Source: Betaproteobacteria bacterium (GTDB lineage Bacteria > Pseudomonadota > Gammaproteobacteria > Burkholderiales > SG8-41). From it: a stretch of 5,470 nt of DNA. The DNA is taken from assembly GCA_025353085.1 (NCBI GenBank), contig JANXRI010000112.1, forward strand, positions 1 to 5,470, written 5' to 3'. Under the pieces are notes generated by a model that worked only from the letters and a program-made list of their open reading frames with translations, ran no database searches and was not told the origin of the DNA. Shown piece after piece: positions 1-5,436 of the stretch. Each line of letters starts with the position of its first letter. The first letter of the stretch is position 1. Both the position numbers and the translations under genes were made by a program.

Positions 1-827
1 CAGCGTACGAAAGAATTTTTTTCGCGCATGTCGAGGATATAAAACTTATTGATCCACGGCGGCAGGATCAATAGAGGGCGCCGGTAAACCTGGGGCGTCA
101 ACGGGGAATACTGGATAAGTTGCATTAGTTCGTTCTGATACACAACTTTGCCGGGTGTCGCGGCCAGATTGCCGCCGACCTGAAACGCGGAGGCGTCTGT
201 CATTTTTACTTTGACCTTGCCATCGCCGTGGTCAAGATCCTCGAGCAGATTGCTTAAACCCTTGATGAGGTTTTGCCCGCCCGAGGCAACGGTTTCACGC
301 AGCACTTCAGGGTTCGTCAGCACAAAATTGCTCGGCGACAGCGCGTCGATGTACTGGCGCGTGAAAAAATCAACTTTCCTGGCAGTCTGCTCGTCGAGGC
401 CTTCCACAGTGCCGACGGTCCGGTGCAGATGCTTGGCGGCGATCAGATACGATTGCTTGATGTAGTCGAACAAGAAGTTTTTCTGCCAGTCATCGTGCTT
501 GAAACGACGATCGCCCTGGGGCGGCTCGATCACGGGCTGCGCATGCCCGCCGAATAAATTCATCATCGAGTTCTGCCACAGCGACGCGTAGTCGCGCCAC
601 AGCTTCAACTGCATGTCAGCCACCTTGGTCGGATCGGCCAAAAGTTTGGCGCTCATCTCGTAAAAGGCTTTCGCAATCCCGAGTTCGTCGCCGAACGCAG
701 AAGGGCTGGCGGCAGGCTGACGGGTCATGTAGTCGCTTATGAGATGACTGCTGTTCTGCGCGATATTGGCATAGGCTTTAGCAAGCTCGACCGGATCCAG
801 CGCGGGTTTTTTCAATGCAACTGCCAT
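1..827 (-). CDS. phaC: Class I poly(3-hydroxyalkanoate) synthase PhaC, N-terminal part (3' end beyond window)
   Basis: PhaC polymerises (R)-3-hydroxyacyl-CoA, mostly 3-hydroxybutyryl-CoA, into polyester on the surface of cytoplasmic storage granules. The minus strand is open from an ATG at 827-825 to the window edge, giving 275 codons plus two bases. The protein begins MAVALKKPALDPVELAKAYA. It carries the N-terminal PhaC domain: tryptophan-rich helices around residues 77-125 (LWRDYASLWQNSM, DDWQKNFLFDYIKQSYL), then TNPEVLRETVASGGQNLIKG (171-190), TPGKVVYQNELMQLIQY (224-240) and the very conserved RPLLILPPWINKFYILD (250-266). Class I enzymes run to about 590 residues, so nearly half is present. 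The lipase-box cysteine and the Asp/His of the triad lie beyond the edge. An AGGAGA ribosome site (minus strand, 840-835) seven bases before the ATG supports this start. No strong promoter is visible just upstream. The family call rests on recognised motifs. Confidence 0.95.
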   Translation of the reverse strand, partial: MAVALKKPALDPVELAKAYANIAQNSSHLISDYMTRQPAASPSAFGDELGIAKAFYEMSAKLLADPTKVADMQLKLWRDYASLWQNSMMNLFGGHAQPVIEPPQGDRRFKHDDWQKNFLFDYIKQSYLIAAKHLHRTVGTVEGLDEQTARKVDFFTRQYIDALSPSNFVLTNPEVLRETVASGGQNLIKGLSNLLEDLDHGDGKVKVKMTDASAFQVGGNLAATPGKVVYQNELMQLIQYSPLTPQVYRRPLLILPPWINKFYILDMREKNSFVR

Positions 828-956
828 GCTTAGTTCTCCTGAAAACTTAATGCCTCATTGCGAGGTATAGCTGTAAATCCTTTGGTCACCACTGTCGCGG
901 GCAAGTTCGCCGCGCGCATGCAGGCAATTGATTCGGCTTGCGGCCAGACTGGTAGC
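828..956. other. phaC leader and probable deletion scar
   Basis: This stretch lies between the phaC start and the last recognisable codons of the decayed hydrolase. It contains the phaC ribosome site (835-840). I find no intact gene, no RNA gene and no hairpin followed by a T-run that would stop minus-strand transcription before phaC. A weak minus-strand TATACC (869-864) could be a -10 box, but no good -35 accompanies it. I infer that a deletion joined the hydrolase fragment to phaC upstream DNA somewhere here. Confidence 0.4.
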
Positions 957-1177
957 GAATATTTTTGCCACAGCGTGCGCATCTCGTCGGTGCCCAATCA
1001 GCAGTCGACGATGGTCCAGCCATCACCATCGGCGAACAACCACAGGTTGATGCGCTCGAGCGTAAACGGCAGCGGCATGCGCGGCCGGTAAACGCCGGCC
1101 GCGACCTTATGGACTTCGCCAAGCATGGGCATGTGGCAACGGGATTTCGCAAACAGAAATTCCAATAAACTAGTCAT
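957..1177 (-). pseudogene. Decayed N-terminal fragment of an MBL-fold metallo-hydrolase
   Basis: Read on the minus strand from ATG 1177, the protein begins MTSLLEFLFAKSRCHMPMLG. It then gives VAAGVYRPRMPLPFTLERIN and LWLFADGDGWTIVDC. This matches the start of a common proteobacterial MBL-fold hydrolase family (typically V-A-P-G-V-x-x-x-R-M-P-L-P-F ... I-N-L-W-L ... W-x-x-V-D-C/T-G). An in-frame TGA (1000-998) replaces the expected glycine. The same frame continues LGTDEMRTLWQK (997-962), and a one-base shift restores IFA, which normally follows. Beyond that the resemblance ends. The metal-binding HxHxDH motif and roughly three quarters of the usual length of about 300 residues are missing. 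An in-frame ATG at 1207 is also possible but lies against the operator and lacks a ribosome site. The fragment points away from the liuR gene. The stop, the frame change and the truncation make a functional product very unlikely. Confidence 0.75.
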
Positions 1178-1208
1178 GCGAGGCTTGACTTTAGCGGTCT
1201 GCTGCATT

Positions 1209-1224
1209 ACGTTTACGTAAACGT
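1209..1224. promoter_or_regulatory. Perfect 16-bp palindrome, probable LiuR operator 1
   Basis: ACGTTTACGTAAACGT is its own reverse complement. It holds three ACGT cores at 1209, 1215 and 1221, spaced six bases apart. It lies in the divergent region between the hydrolase fragment and the regulator gene. It shares the design ACGTTWACGTWAACGT with the second site upstream of the dehydrogenase gene. Operators of LiuR-type regulators are known to be AT-flanked ACGT-containing palindromes, so this is probably the autoregulatory site. A TATGTT at 1227-1232 could be a -10 box just after it. A TTGACT at 1185-1190 could be a -35, but its partner -10 would be poor. Confidence 0.72.
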
Positions 1225-1227
1225 GAT

Positions 1228-1680
1228 ATGTTAGTACAGTTCAAGTTAATTCATTCTAAACGGATATGTTGCAAAGCACAATTTATTAATACCCATAGCA
1301 TCACGGAATTGGCCAATGAGTTTGGCATCACAATCCGGACCATCCGTCATTACGAAGACCAAGGATTGCTGTCACCGCGCCGAGACGGCCAGAACCGCCT
1401 TTTCAGCCCTCGCGATCGCGTTCGTCTCAAGCTTGCACTGCGCGGCAAAAGGTTAGGGTTCACTCTCGCGGAGATACGCGAACTGTTTGATCTTTATGAT
1501 CTCGCGCGCGATGAAACTCGACAGCTTCAGCAATTTTTGACCAAACTCGAGACGCGCCGTACTCTTCTCGAGCAACAGCGCGAAGACATTGAAGTGATGT
1601 TGAACGAGATTACGTTCTTTGAGAGGCAGTGTCGCAAGTCGCTGGCCGAGAGCACGGCGCACCAAACGGTAGCCGCGTGA
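1228..1680 (+). CDS. liuR: MerR-family transcriptional regulator, LiuR type
   Basis: This is a DNA-binding regulator of branched-chain amino acid/isovalerate catabolism. The MerR winged helix-turn-helix covers about residues 24-92 of the 150-residue reading: SITELANEFGITIRTIRHYE, then DQGLLSPRRDGQNRLFSPRD, then a conserved RVRLKLALRGKRLGFTLAEI. A dimerisation helix rich in Leu, Glu and Arg follows (about 95-137). There is no C-terminal effector domain, as expected for LiuR, which is usually about 130-140 residues. The start is doubtful. ATG 1228 has no ribosome site, begins four bases after operator 1 and adds about 20 residues unlike the family. An in-frame ATT at 1285 would give 131 residues beginning with the family-like (M)NTHSITELA. 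No ATG, GTG or TTG lies between the two. The dehydrogenase operon follows 83 bases downstream behind its own operator. I am sure of the family and fairly sure of the LiuR assignment. Confidence 0.88.
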   Translation: MLVQFKLIHSKRICCKAQFINTHSITELANEFGITIRTIRHYEDQGLLSPRRDGQNRLFSPRDRVRLKLALRGKRLGFTLAEIRELFDLYDLARDETRQLQQFLTKLETRRTLLEQQREDIEVMLNEITFFERQCRKSLAESTAHQTVAA

Positions 1681-1697
1681 TTGCAGTAACGATCAGA

Positions 1698-1725
1698 TTG
1701 ACGTTAACGTTAACGTAAGCATAAA
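1698..1725 (+). promoter_or_regulatory. Probable promoter of the leucine-degradation operon containing LiuR operator 2 (palindrome 1701-1716)
   Basis: ACGTTAACGTTAACGT (1701-1716) is a perfect 16-bp palindrome with ACGT cores at 1701, 1707 and 1713, the same spacing as operator 1. A good -35-like TTGACG occupies 1698-1703, and CATAAA at 1720-1725 (four of six matches to TATAAT) follows after 16 bases. The palindrome therefore lies almost exactly between the two boxes, where MerR-family proteins bind to control a promoter. It is 47 bases upstream of the dehydrogenase start. The palindrome is plain in the sequence; the promoter boxes are a reading by eye, and a second -10 candidate (CATAAC, 1726-1731) exists. 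Confidence 0.65.
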
Positions 1726-1763
1726 CATAACCGCCTTCCTCTAAATGACAACTAGCGAATGCC

Positions 1764-2927
1764 ATGACGACGCCTAGTTTAGATTACGGACTTGGAGAAA
1801 CGATCGGTCTGCTCCGCGAGACCGTCGCTAACTTCTCGGCCAACGAAATCGCGCCACGCGCCGCTGCGATTGACCGTGACAATCAATTTCCAAACGAGTT
1901 ATGGCGCAGCCTGGGTTCGCTCGGCGTGCTCGGTATCACCGTCGAAGAGGAGTACGGCGGCACCGACATGGGCTATCTCGCTCATATCGTCGCGATGGAA
2001 GAAATCAGCCGCGCGTCGGCTTCGGTCGGCCTGTCGTACGGCGCGCATTCGAATTTGTGCGTGAACCAGATCCGGCGCAATGGCAACCCGCGCCAAAAGC
2101 AACAGTACCTGCCGCGACTGGTTTTAGGCGAGCATGTAGGCGCGCTTGCGATGAGCGAGCCGGGCGCCGGCTCCGACGTCGTCAACATGAAGTTGCGCGC
2201 CGACCGGCAAGGCGACCGCTTCATATTGAACGGCAACAAAATGTGGATCACCAACGGGCCGGATGCCGCCACGCTCGTGGTGTACGCAAAGACCGATGCC
2301 GCCGCGGGTGCGCGCGGTATCACCGCATTCATCATCGAGAAAACGTTCAAGGGTTTTGCGACCGCGCAGAAGCTCGACAAGCTCGGCATGCGCGGCTCGA
2401 ATACCTGCGAGCTCGTCTTTACGGACTGCGAAGTGCCAGCCGACAACGTGCTGGGCGAAGTGGGTAAGGGCGTCAACGTGCTGATGAGCGGTCTCGACTA
2501 CGAGCGCGCCGTGCTCGCCGCCGGACCGCTCGGCATCATGCAGGCGTGCATGGACGTGGTGCTGCCGTATGTGCACGAACGCCGGCAGTTCGGCCAGGCG
2601 ATCGGCGAATTCCAATTGATGCAGGGCAAGCTCGCCGACATGTATACGACGATGAGCGCGTGCAAATCGTATGTGTATGCGGTCGGCCGCGCGTGCGACG
2701 ATGGAAAGATTACGCGCAAGGATGCGGCCGGGGCGATTCTCTACGCCGCCGAAAAAGCGACCTGGATGGCGCTCGAAGCAATCCAATGTCTGGGCGGCGT
2801 CGGCTACACGCACGACTATCCGACCGGGCGGCTGTTGCGCGATGCCAAACTCTACGAGATCGGCGCCGGCACTTCCGAAATCCGCCGCATGCTGATCGGG
2901 CGTGAGTTATTTGATGAAACAAGATGA
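1764..2927 (+). CDS. liuA: Isovaleryl-CoA dehydrogenase
   Basis: This FAD flavoenzyme oxidises isovaleryl-CoA to 3-methylcrotonyl-CoA, the third step of leucine breakdown, passing electrons to electron-transfer flavoprotein. The 387 residues match the family's length. Visible in order are the N-terminal helical domain (about 10-125), the acyl-CoA dehydrogenase signature ALAMSEPGAGSDV (127-139), the FAD-contacting MWITNGP (160-166), the beta domain to about 230, and the C-terminal helical domain with RRQFGQAIGEFQLMQGKLADMY (273-294) and QCLGGVGYTHDYPTGRLLRD (341-360). The deciding feature is the catalytic base. Glu247 sits in GLDYERAVLAAGP, equivalent to Glu254 of human isovaleryl-CoA dehydrogenase. 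The C-terminal YEIGAGTSE has no Glu at the position used by medium- and short-chain enzymes. The ribosome site is weak. It is the first gene of the operon behind operator 2. Confidence 0.95.
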   Translation: MTTPSLDYGLGETIGLLRETVANFSANEIAPRAAAIDRDNQFPNELWRSLGSLGVLGITVEEEYGGTDMGYLAHIVAMEEISRASASVGLSYGAHSNLCVNQIRRNGNPRQKQQYLPRLVLGEHVGALAMSEPGAGSDVVNMKLRADRQGDRFILNGNKMWITNGPDAATLVVYAKTDAAAGARGITAFIIEKTFKGFATAQKLDKLGMRGSNTCELVFTDCEVPADNVLGEVGKGVNVLMSGLDYERAVLAAGPLGIMQACMDVVLPYVHERRQFGQAIGEFQLMQGKLADMYTTMSACKSYVYAVGRACDDGKITRKDAAGAILYAAEKATWMALEAIQCLGGVGYTHDYPTGRLLRDAKLYEIGAGTSEIRRMLIGRELFDETR

Positions 2928-2936
2928 AAAACTGAC

Positions 2937-3013
2937 GCCGCAAAGGCGCGAAGGCGCAAAGTAAAGCCTATGCGTCGATCTACTTCGTGAATGAATCTTT
3001 GCGGCTTTGCGGC
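2937..3013. repeat. CGCAAAG-type tandem and inverted intergenic repeat
   Basis: Three 8-bp tandem units, CGCAAAGG, CGCGAAGG and CGCAAAGT, run through 2939-2962. Two inverted units, CTTTGCGG and CTTTGCGG, run through 2997-3012. The left CCGCAAAG (2938-2945) is the exact reverse complement of each right unit, so the RNA could fold into an imperfect hairpin around a loop of 35 bases or more. It fills almost the whole gap between the dehydrogenase stop and the thiolase start. I recall similar CGCAAAGG/CTTTGCG elements scattered between genes in other proteobacterial genomes, but cannot confirm copies elsewhere in this genome. It might stabilise mRNA or tune expression between the two genes. No T-run suggests a terminator. 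Confidence 0.72.
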
Positions 3014-3034
3014 AGATTTTTTGGGGCTTTCTAT

Positions 3035-4237
3035 ATGCAAAACGATCCTGTAGTTATTGTCGGAGCGGCCCGCACGCCGATGGGCGCATTTCAAGGCGAC
3101 TTCAAAAATGTAAGCGCGCCGGAGCTCGGCGCCGCCGCGATTAAAGCTGCGGTCGACCGCGCTGGCGTGACGCCGCAAGATGTTGAGGAAGTGATCATGG
3201 GCAACGTGTTGTCGGCGGGTCAGGGCCAGGCGCCCGCGCGCCAGGCCGCACTCGGCGCCGGTCTGCCGCTCGGGGTGGGCTGCACGACCGTCAACAAAAT
3301 GTGCGGCTCGGGCATGAAGGCTGCGATGCTTGCTCACGATTTGTTGCTCGCGGGCACGAACCGCATCATGGTCGCCGGCGGCATGGAATCGATGACCAAT
3401 GCGCCTTACCTGCTGCCGAAAGCGCGCGGCGGTTTGCGCCTGGGTCATGGCCAAATTAAAGACCATATGTTTTTGGACGGCCTCGAAGACGCCTACCAGA
3501 GGGACGAAAAAGGCGGCGGCCGCCTGATGGGAACATTTGCCGAAGACACCGCGACCAAGTATCAATTCTCACGCGAAGCGCAGGACGGTTTTGCAATCAC
3601 TTCGCTCAAGCGCGCGCAGGAAGCGATCAACAACGGTTGGTTTGCGGCCGAGATTACGCCGGTTTTAGTCAAGGGCGGCAAAAGCGAAACCACCATCGCG
3701 CAGGACGAGCAACCGCTCAAGGCCAATCTCGGCAAGATTCCCCAATTGAAACCGGTGTTCCGCCAAGACGGCACGGTGACACCCGCGAACTCGAGTTCAA
3801 TCTCCGACGGCGCCGCTGCACTGGTGCTGATGCGTTTGTCCGAAGCGCAGAAGCGCGGCTTGACGCCGCTCGCCAAAATTGTCGCTCACTCAACGCACGC
3901 GCACGAGCCCGCCTGGTTCACGACGGCACCGGTCGGCGCGCTCAAGAAACTGTTCGAGAAGACCGGCTGGAATAGGCACGATGTCGACTTGTACGAAATC
4001 AACGAAGCGTTTGCGGTGGTCACGCTGGCTGCGATGCACGATCTCGAGTTGCCGCATGCCAAAGTAAATGTGCACGGCGGCGCGTGCGCGCTCGGCCACC
4101 CGATCGGTGCAAGCGGTGCGCGCATTGTCGTCACGCTGCTCGCCGCCTTGGAAAGATATCAGCTGAAACGCGGCGTTGCTGCGCTGTGCATCGGTGGCGG
4201 CGAAGCAACCGCCATGGCGATCGAACGGTTCATTTAA
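3035..4237 (+). CDS. Acetyl-CoA C-acetyltransferase (thiolase II, AtoB/PhaA type)
   Basis: The enzyme reversibly converts acetoacetyl-CoA plus CoA into two acetyl-CoA. From ATG 3035 the protein has 400 residues, close to the 390-395 usual for biosynthetic thiolases. The N-terminal PVVIVGAARTPMGAFQGDF (5-23) is typical. The acylated cysteine is C90 in VNKMCGSGMKA, followed by MVAGGMESMTNAPY (112-125). NEAF is at 323-326, the catalytic histidine is H355 in ALGHPIGASGAR, and the second catalytic cysteine is C385 in CIGGGEA. A longer reading from GTG 2987 adds 16 residues translated from the upstream repeat, so I reject it. GGGG at 3023-3026 is a weak ribosome site for the ATG. In this operon it would handle acetoacetate-derived acetoacetyl-CoA from leucine, but the sequence cannot be told from PhaA, which feeds the adjacent phaC pathway, so I give no symbol. 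Confidence 0.93.
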   Translation: MQNDPVVIVGAARTPMGAFQGDFKNVSAPELGAAAIKAAVDRAGVTPQDVEEVIMGNVLSAGQGQAPARQAALGAGLPLGVGCTTVNKMCGSGMKAAMLAHDLLLAGTNRIMVAGGMESMTNAPYLLPKARGGLRLGHGQIKDHMFLDGLEDAYQRDEKGGGRLMGTFAEDTATKYQFSREAQDGFAITSLKRAQEAINNGWFAAEITPVLVKGGKSETTIAQDEQPLKANLGKIPQLKPVFRQDGTVTPANSSSISDGAAALVLMRLSEAQKRGLTPLAKIVAHSTHAHEPAWFTTAPVGALKKLFEKTGWNRHDVDLYEINEAFAVVTLAAMHDLELPHAKVNVHGGACALGHPIGASGARIVVTLLAALERYQLKRGVAALCIGGGEATAMAIERFI

Positions 4238-4247
4238 AGGGATACAC

Positions 4248-4850
4248 ATGGCCCCGGCAATCGATTTTTACTTCGATTTCTCTTCGCCGTACGGCTATTT
4301 AGCCGCGATAAAAATCGACGATCTCGCGGCGAGACACAGCCGCCGCGTGAACTGGCGGCCAATCCTGCTGGGCGCCGTATTCAAAATTACCGGCGCGCAG
4401 CCTCTGCCGACTTTGCCACTCAAAGGTAAATACGCGATCCACGATATCCTGCGCTCGGCGCGCTTTCACGGCATCGAGTACACGCAACCGGCCAAATTTC
4501 CGATTGCGACTCAGGCACCCGCGCGCGCTTTTTATTGGCTCGATGCGCGCGATGCCGCCGGCGCCAAACGACTCGCGCATGCGCTGTTTCGCGCGTACTT
4601 CGTCAACAACCGCGATATCTCGAGCCCGGAAGTTACCGCCGACGTAGCTGTAACGCTCGGCGAGAAGCGCGCAGACGTGCTCGCGGCGCTCGCTGATGCC
4701 GCCGTCAAAGACAAGCTCAAGAACGAGGTCGACGCAGCGATCACGCTTGGCGTGTTCGGCTCGCCATACTTCGTGATCGACGGCGAGCCGTTCTGGGGCA
4801 TCGATCGCTTTGATCAGATCGAGCGCTGGCTCGGCCGCGGGCCGTTCTGA
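4248..4850 (+). CDS. DsbA-family protein, 2-hydroxychromene-2-carboxylate isomerase-like (GST kappa fold)
   Basis: This 200-residue thioredoxin-fold protein belongs to the family named for the naphthalene-pathway enzyme NahD, a glutathione-dependent isomerase. The start IDFYFDFSSPYGYLAA (5-20) contains the Ser-Ser-Pro that replaces the CxxC of true disulfide oxidases, with Ser12 or Ser13 as the likely catalytic serine. The end has GVFGSPYFVIDGEPFWGIDR, including the cis-proline loop and the WG-DR motif of the family. The middle part (about 60-150) is the inserted helical domain. There is no signal peptide, so it should be cytoplasmic. ATG 4248 has a good AAAGGG ribosome site (4236-4241) and lies 10 bases after the thiolase stop, so the two are co-transcribed. 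No aromatic pathway genes are nearby, and naphthalene metabolism is probably not its role. The substrate is unknown; a thiol-linked (CoA or glutathione) intermediate of the leucine route is an inference. Confidence 0.9.
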   Translation: MAPAIDFYFDFSSPYGYLAAIKIDDLAARHSRRVNWRPILLGAVFKITGAQPLPTLPLKGKYAIHDILRSARFHGIEYTQPAKFPIATQAPARAFYWLDARDAAGAKRLAHALFRAYFVNNRDISSPEVTADVAVTLGEKRADVLAALADAAVKDKLKNEVDAAITLGVFGSPYFVIDGEPFWGIDRFDQIERWLGRGPF

Positions 4851-4860
4851 CTGCGCACCA

Positions 4861-5436
4861 ATGCATAGAAATCTTGAAGCGCGTCGAGTCGACATCGTCA
4901 CGCTTGACGTCGATGCGATTGTCAACGCTGCCAATACCACACTGCTCGGGGGTGGCGGCGTCGACGGCGCGATACACCGCGCCGCCGGTCCCGGTCTGCT
5001 CGCTGAATGCCGTGCATTAGGCGGGTGTCCGACGGGCGGCGCGAAGATTACCCGCGGTCACCGCCTGCCAGCGAGGCACGTAATCCATACGGTCGGCCCG
5101 GTGTGGCACGGCGGTCAGCGCGGAGAACCTGCGTTGCTGGCGGCCTGCTATCGCGCGAGCCTCCAGCTTGCGCGCGAACACGCATTAAAATCGATTGCGT
5201 TTCCGGCGATCTCCTGCGGTGTTTATGGCTATCCGCCGGTGGCCGCCGTAAAAATTGCCGTCGCCGAATGCGCGAGTTTTATCGGAGATGACGGCATGCT
5301 GTTGCAGATAACCTTTGCCTGTTTCGATGCAATGCGGAGCTTGAGAGCTTACGTCGGCGGCCGGCGCCTTCGAAGCAAGCGGAGTAACAGCATGCGCAGG
5401 CAATTACCCGTGGCACCATGTTCGCGACGCTGTTGA
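4861..5436 (+). CDS. Macro-domain protein, O-acetyl-ADP-ribose deacetylase (YmdB/MacroD) type
   Basis: Macro domains of this class hydrolyse O-acyl-ADP-ribose made by sirtuins and can remove ADP-ribose from acidic residues. From ATG 4861 there are 191 residues, against about 175 in YmdB. Key motifs are VDAIVNAANTTLLGGGGVDG (17-36) with catalytic-loop Asn25 and Asp35, then AIHRAAGPGLL (37-47), CPTGGAKIT (56-64), HVIHTVGPVW (73-82) and the phosphate loop AISCGVYGYP (116-125). Two differences from YmdB are visible: VDIV where YmdB has GDIT (10-13), and Cys119 where YmdB has Thr in ISTGVYGY. After about residue 165 the protein runs into an Arg-rich tail unlike the family, which may mark a frameshift or a drifting end. 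The start lies 10 bases after the upstream stop, without a clear ribosome site, so translation is probably coupled. It seems to be part of the same operon. Confidence 0.9.
   Translation: MHRNLEARRVDIVTLDVDAIVNAANTTLLGGGGVDGAIHRAAGPGLLAECRALGGCPTGGAKITRGHRLPARHVIHTVGPVWHGGQRGEPALLAACYRASLQLAREHALKSIAFPAISCGVYGYPPVAAVKIAVAECASFIGDDGMLLQITFACFDAMRSLRAYVGGRRLRSKRSNSMRRQLPVAPCSRRC

Noticed and set aside
211..557. Overlapping plus-strand open frames of 84 and 94 codons
   Set aside because: Both are antisense to phaC, whose minus-strand protein is clearly recognised here.
998..1000. TGA in the MBL fragment as a selenocysteine codon
   Set aside because: The family has glycine at this place, no SECIS-like hairpin is evident, and the frame also breaks and ends soon after. 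Decay is simpler.
1745..1777. Ten-codon upstream open frame (MTTSECHDDA) overlapping the dehydrogenase start
   Set aside because: It has no ribosome site, and such a short overlap is expected by chance. I see nothing to support a leader peptide.
2124..2813. 229-codon open frame on the minus strand
   Set aside because: It lies opposite the isovaleryl-CoA dehydrogenase gene, is His/Arg/Ala-rich and resembles no family. It is an antisense shadow of GC-rich codon use.
2852..3565. 237-codon open frame on the minus strand
   Set aside because: It spans the dehydrogenase end, the repeat and the thiolase start, with shadow-like composition and no recognisable motif.
4299..4940. 213-codon open frame on the minus strand
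   Set aside because: It lies opposite the well-supported isomerase-like and macro genes and has no motif or ribosome site.
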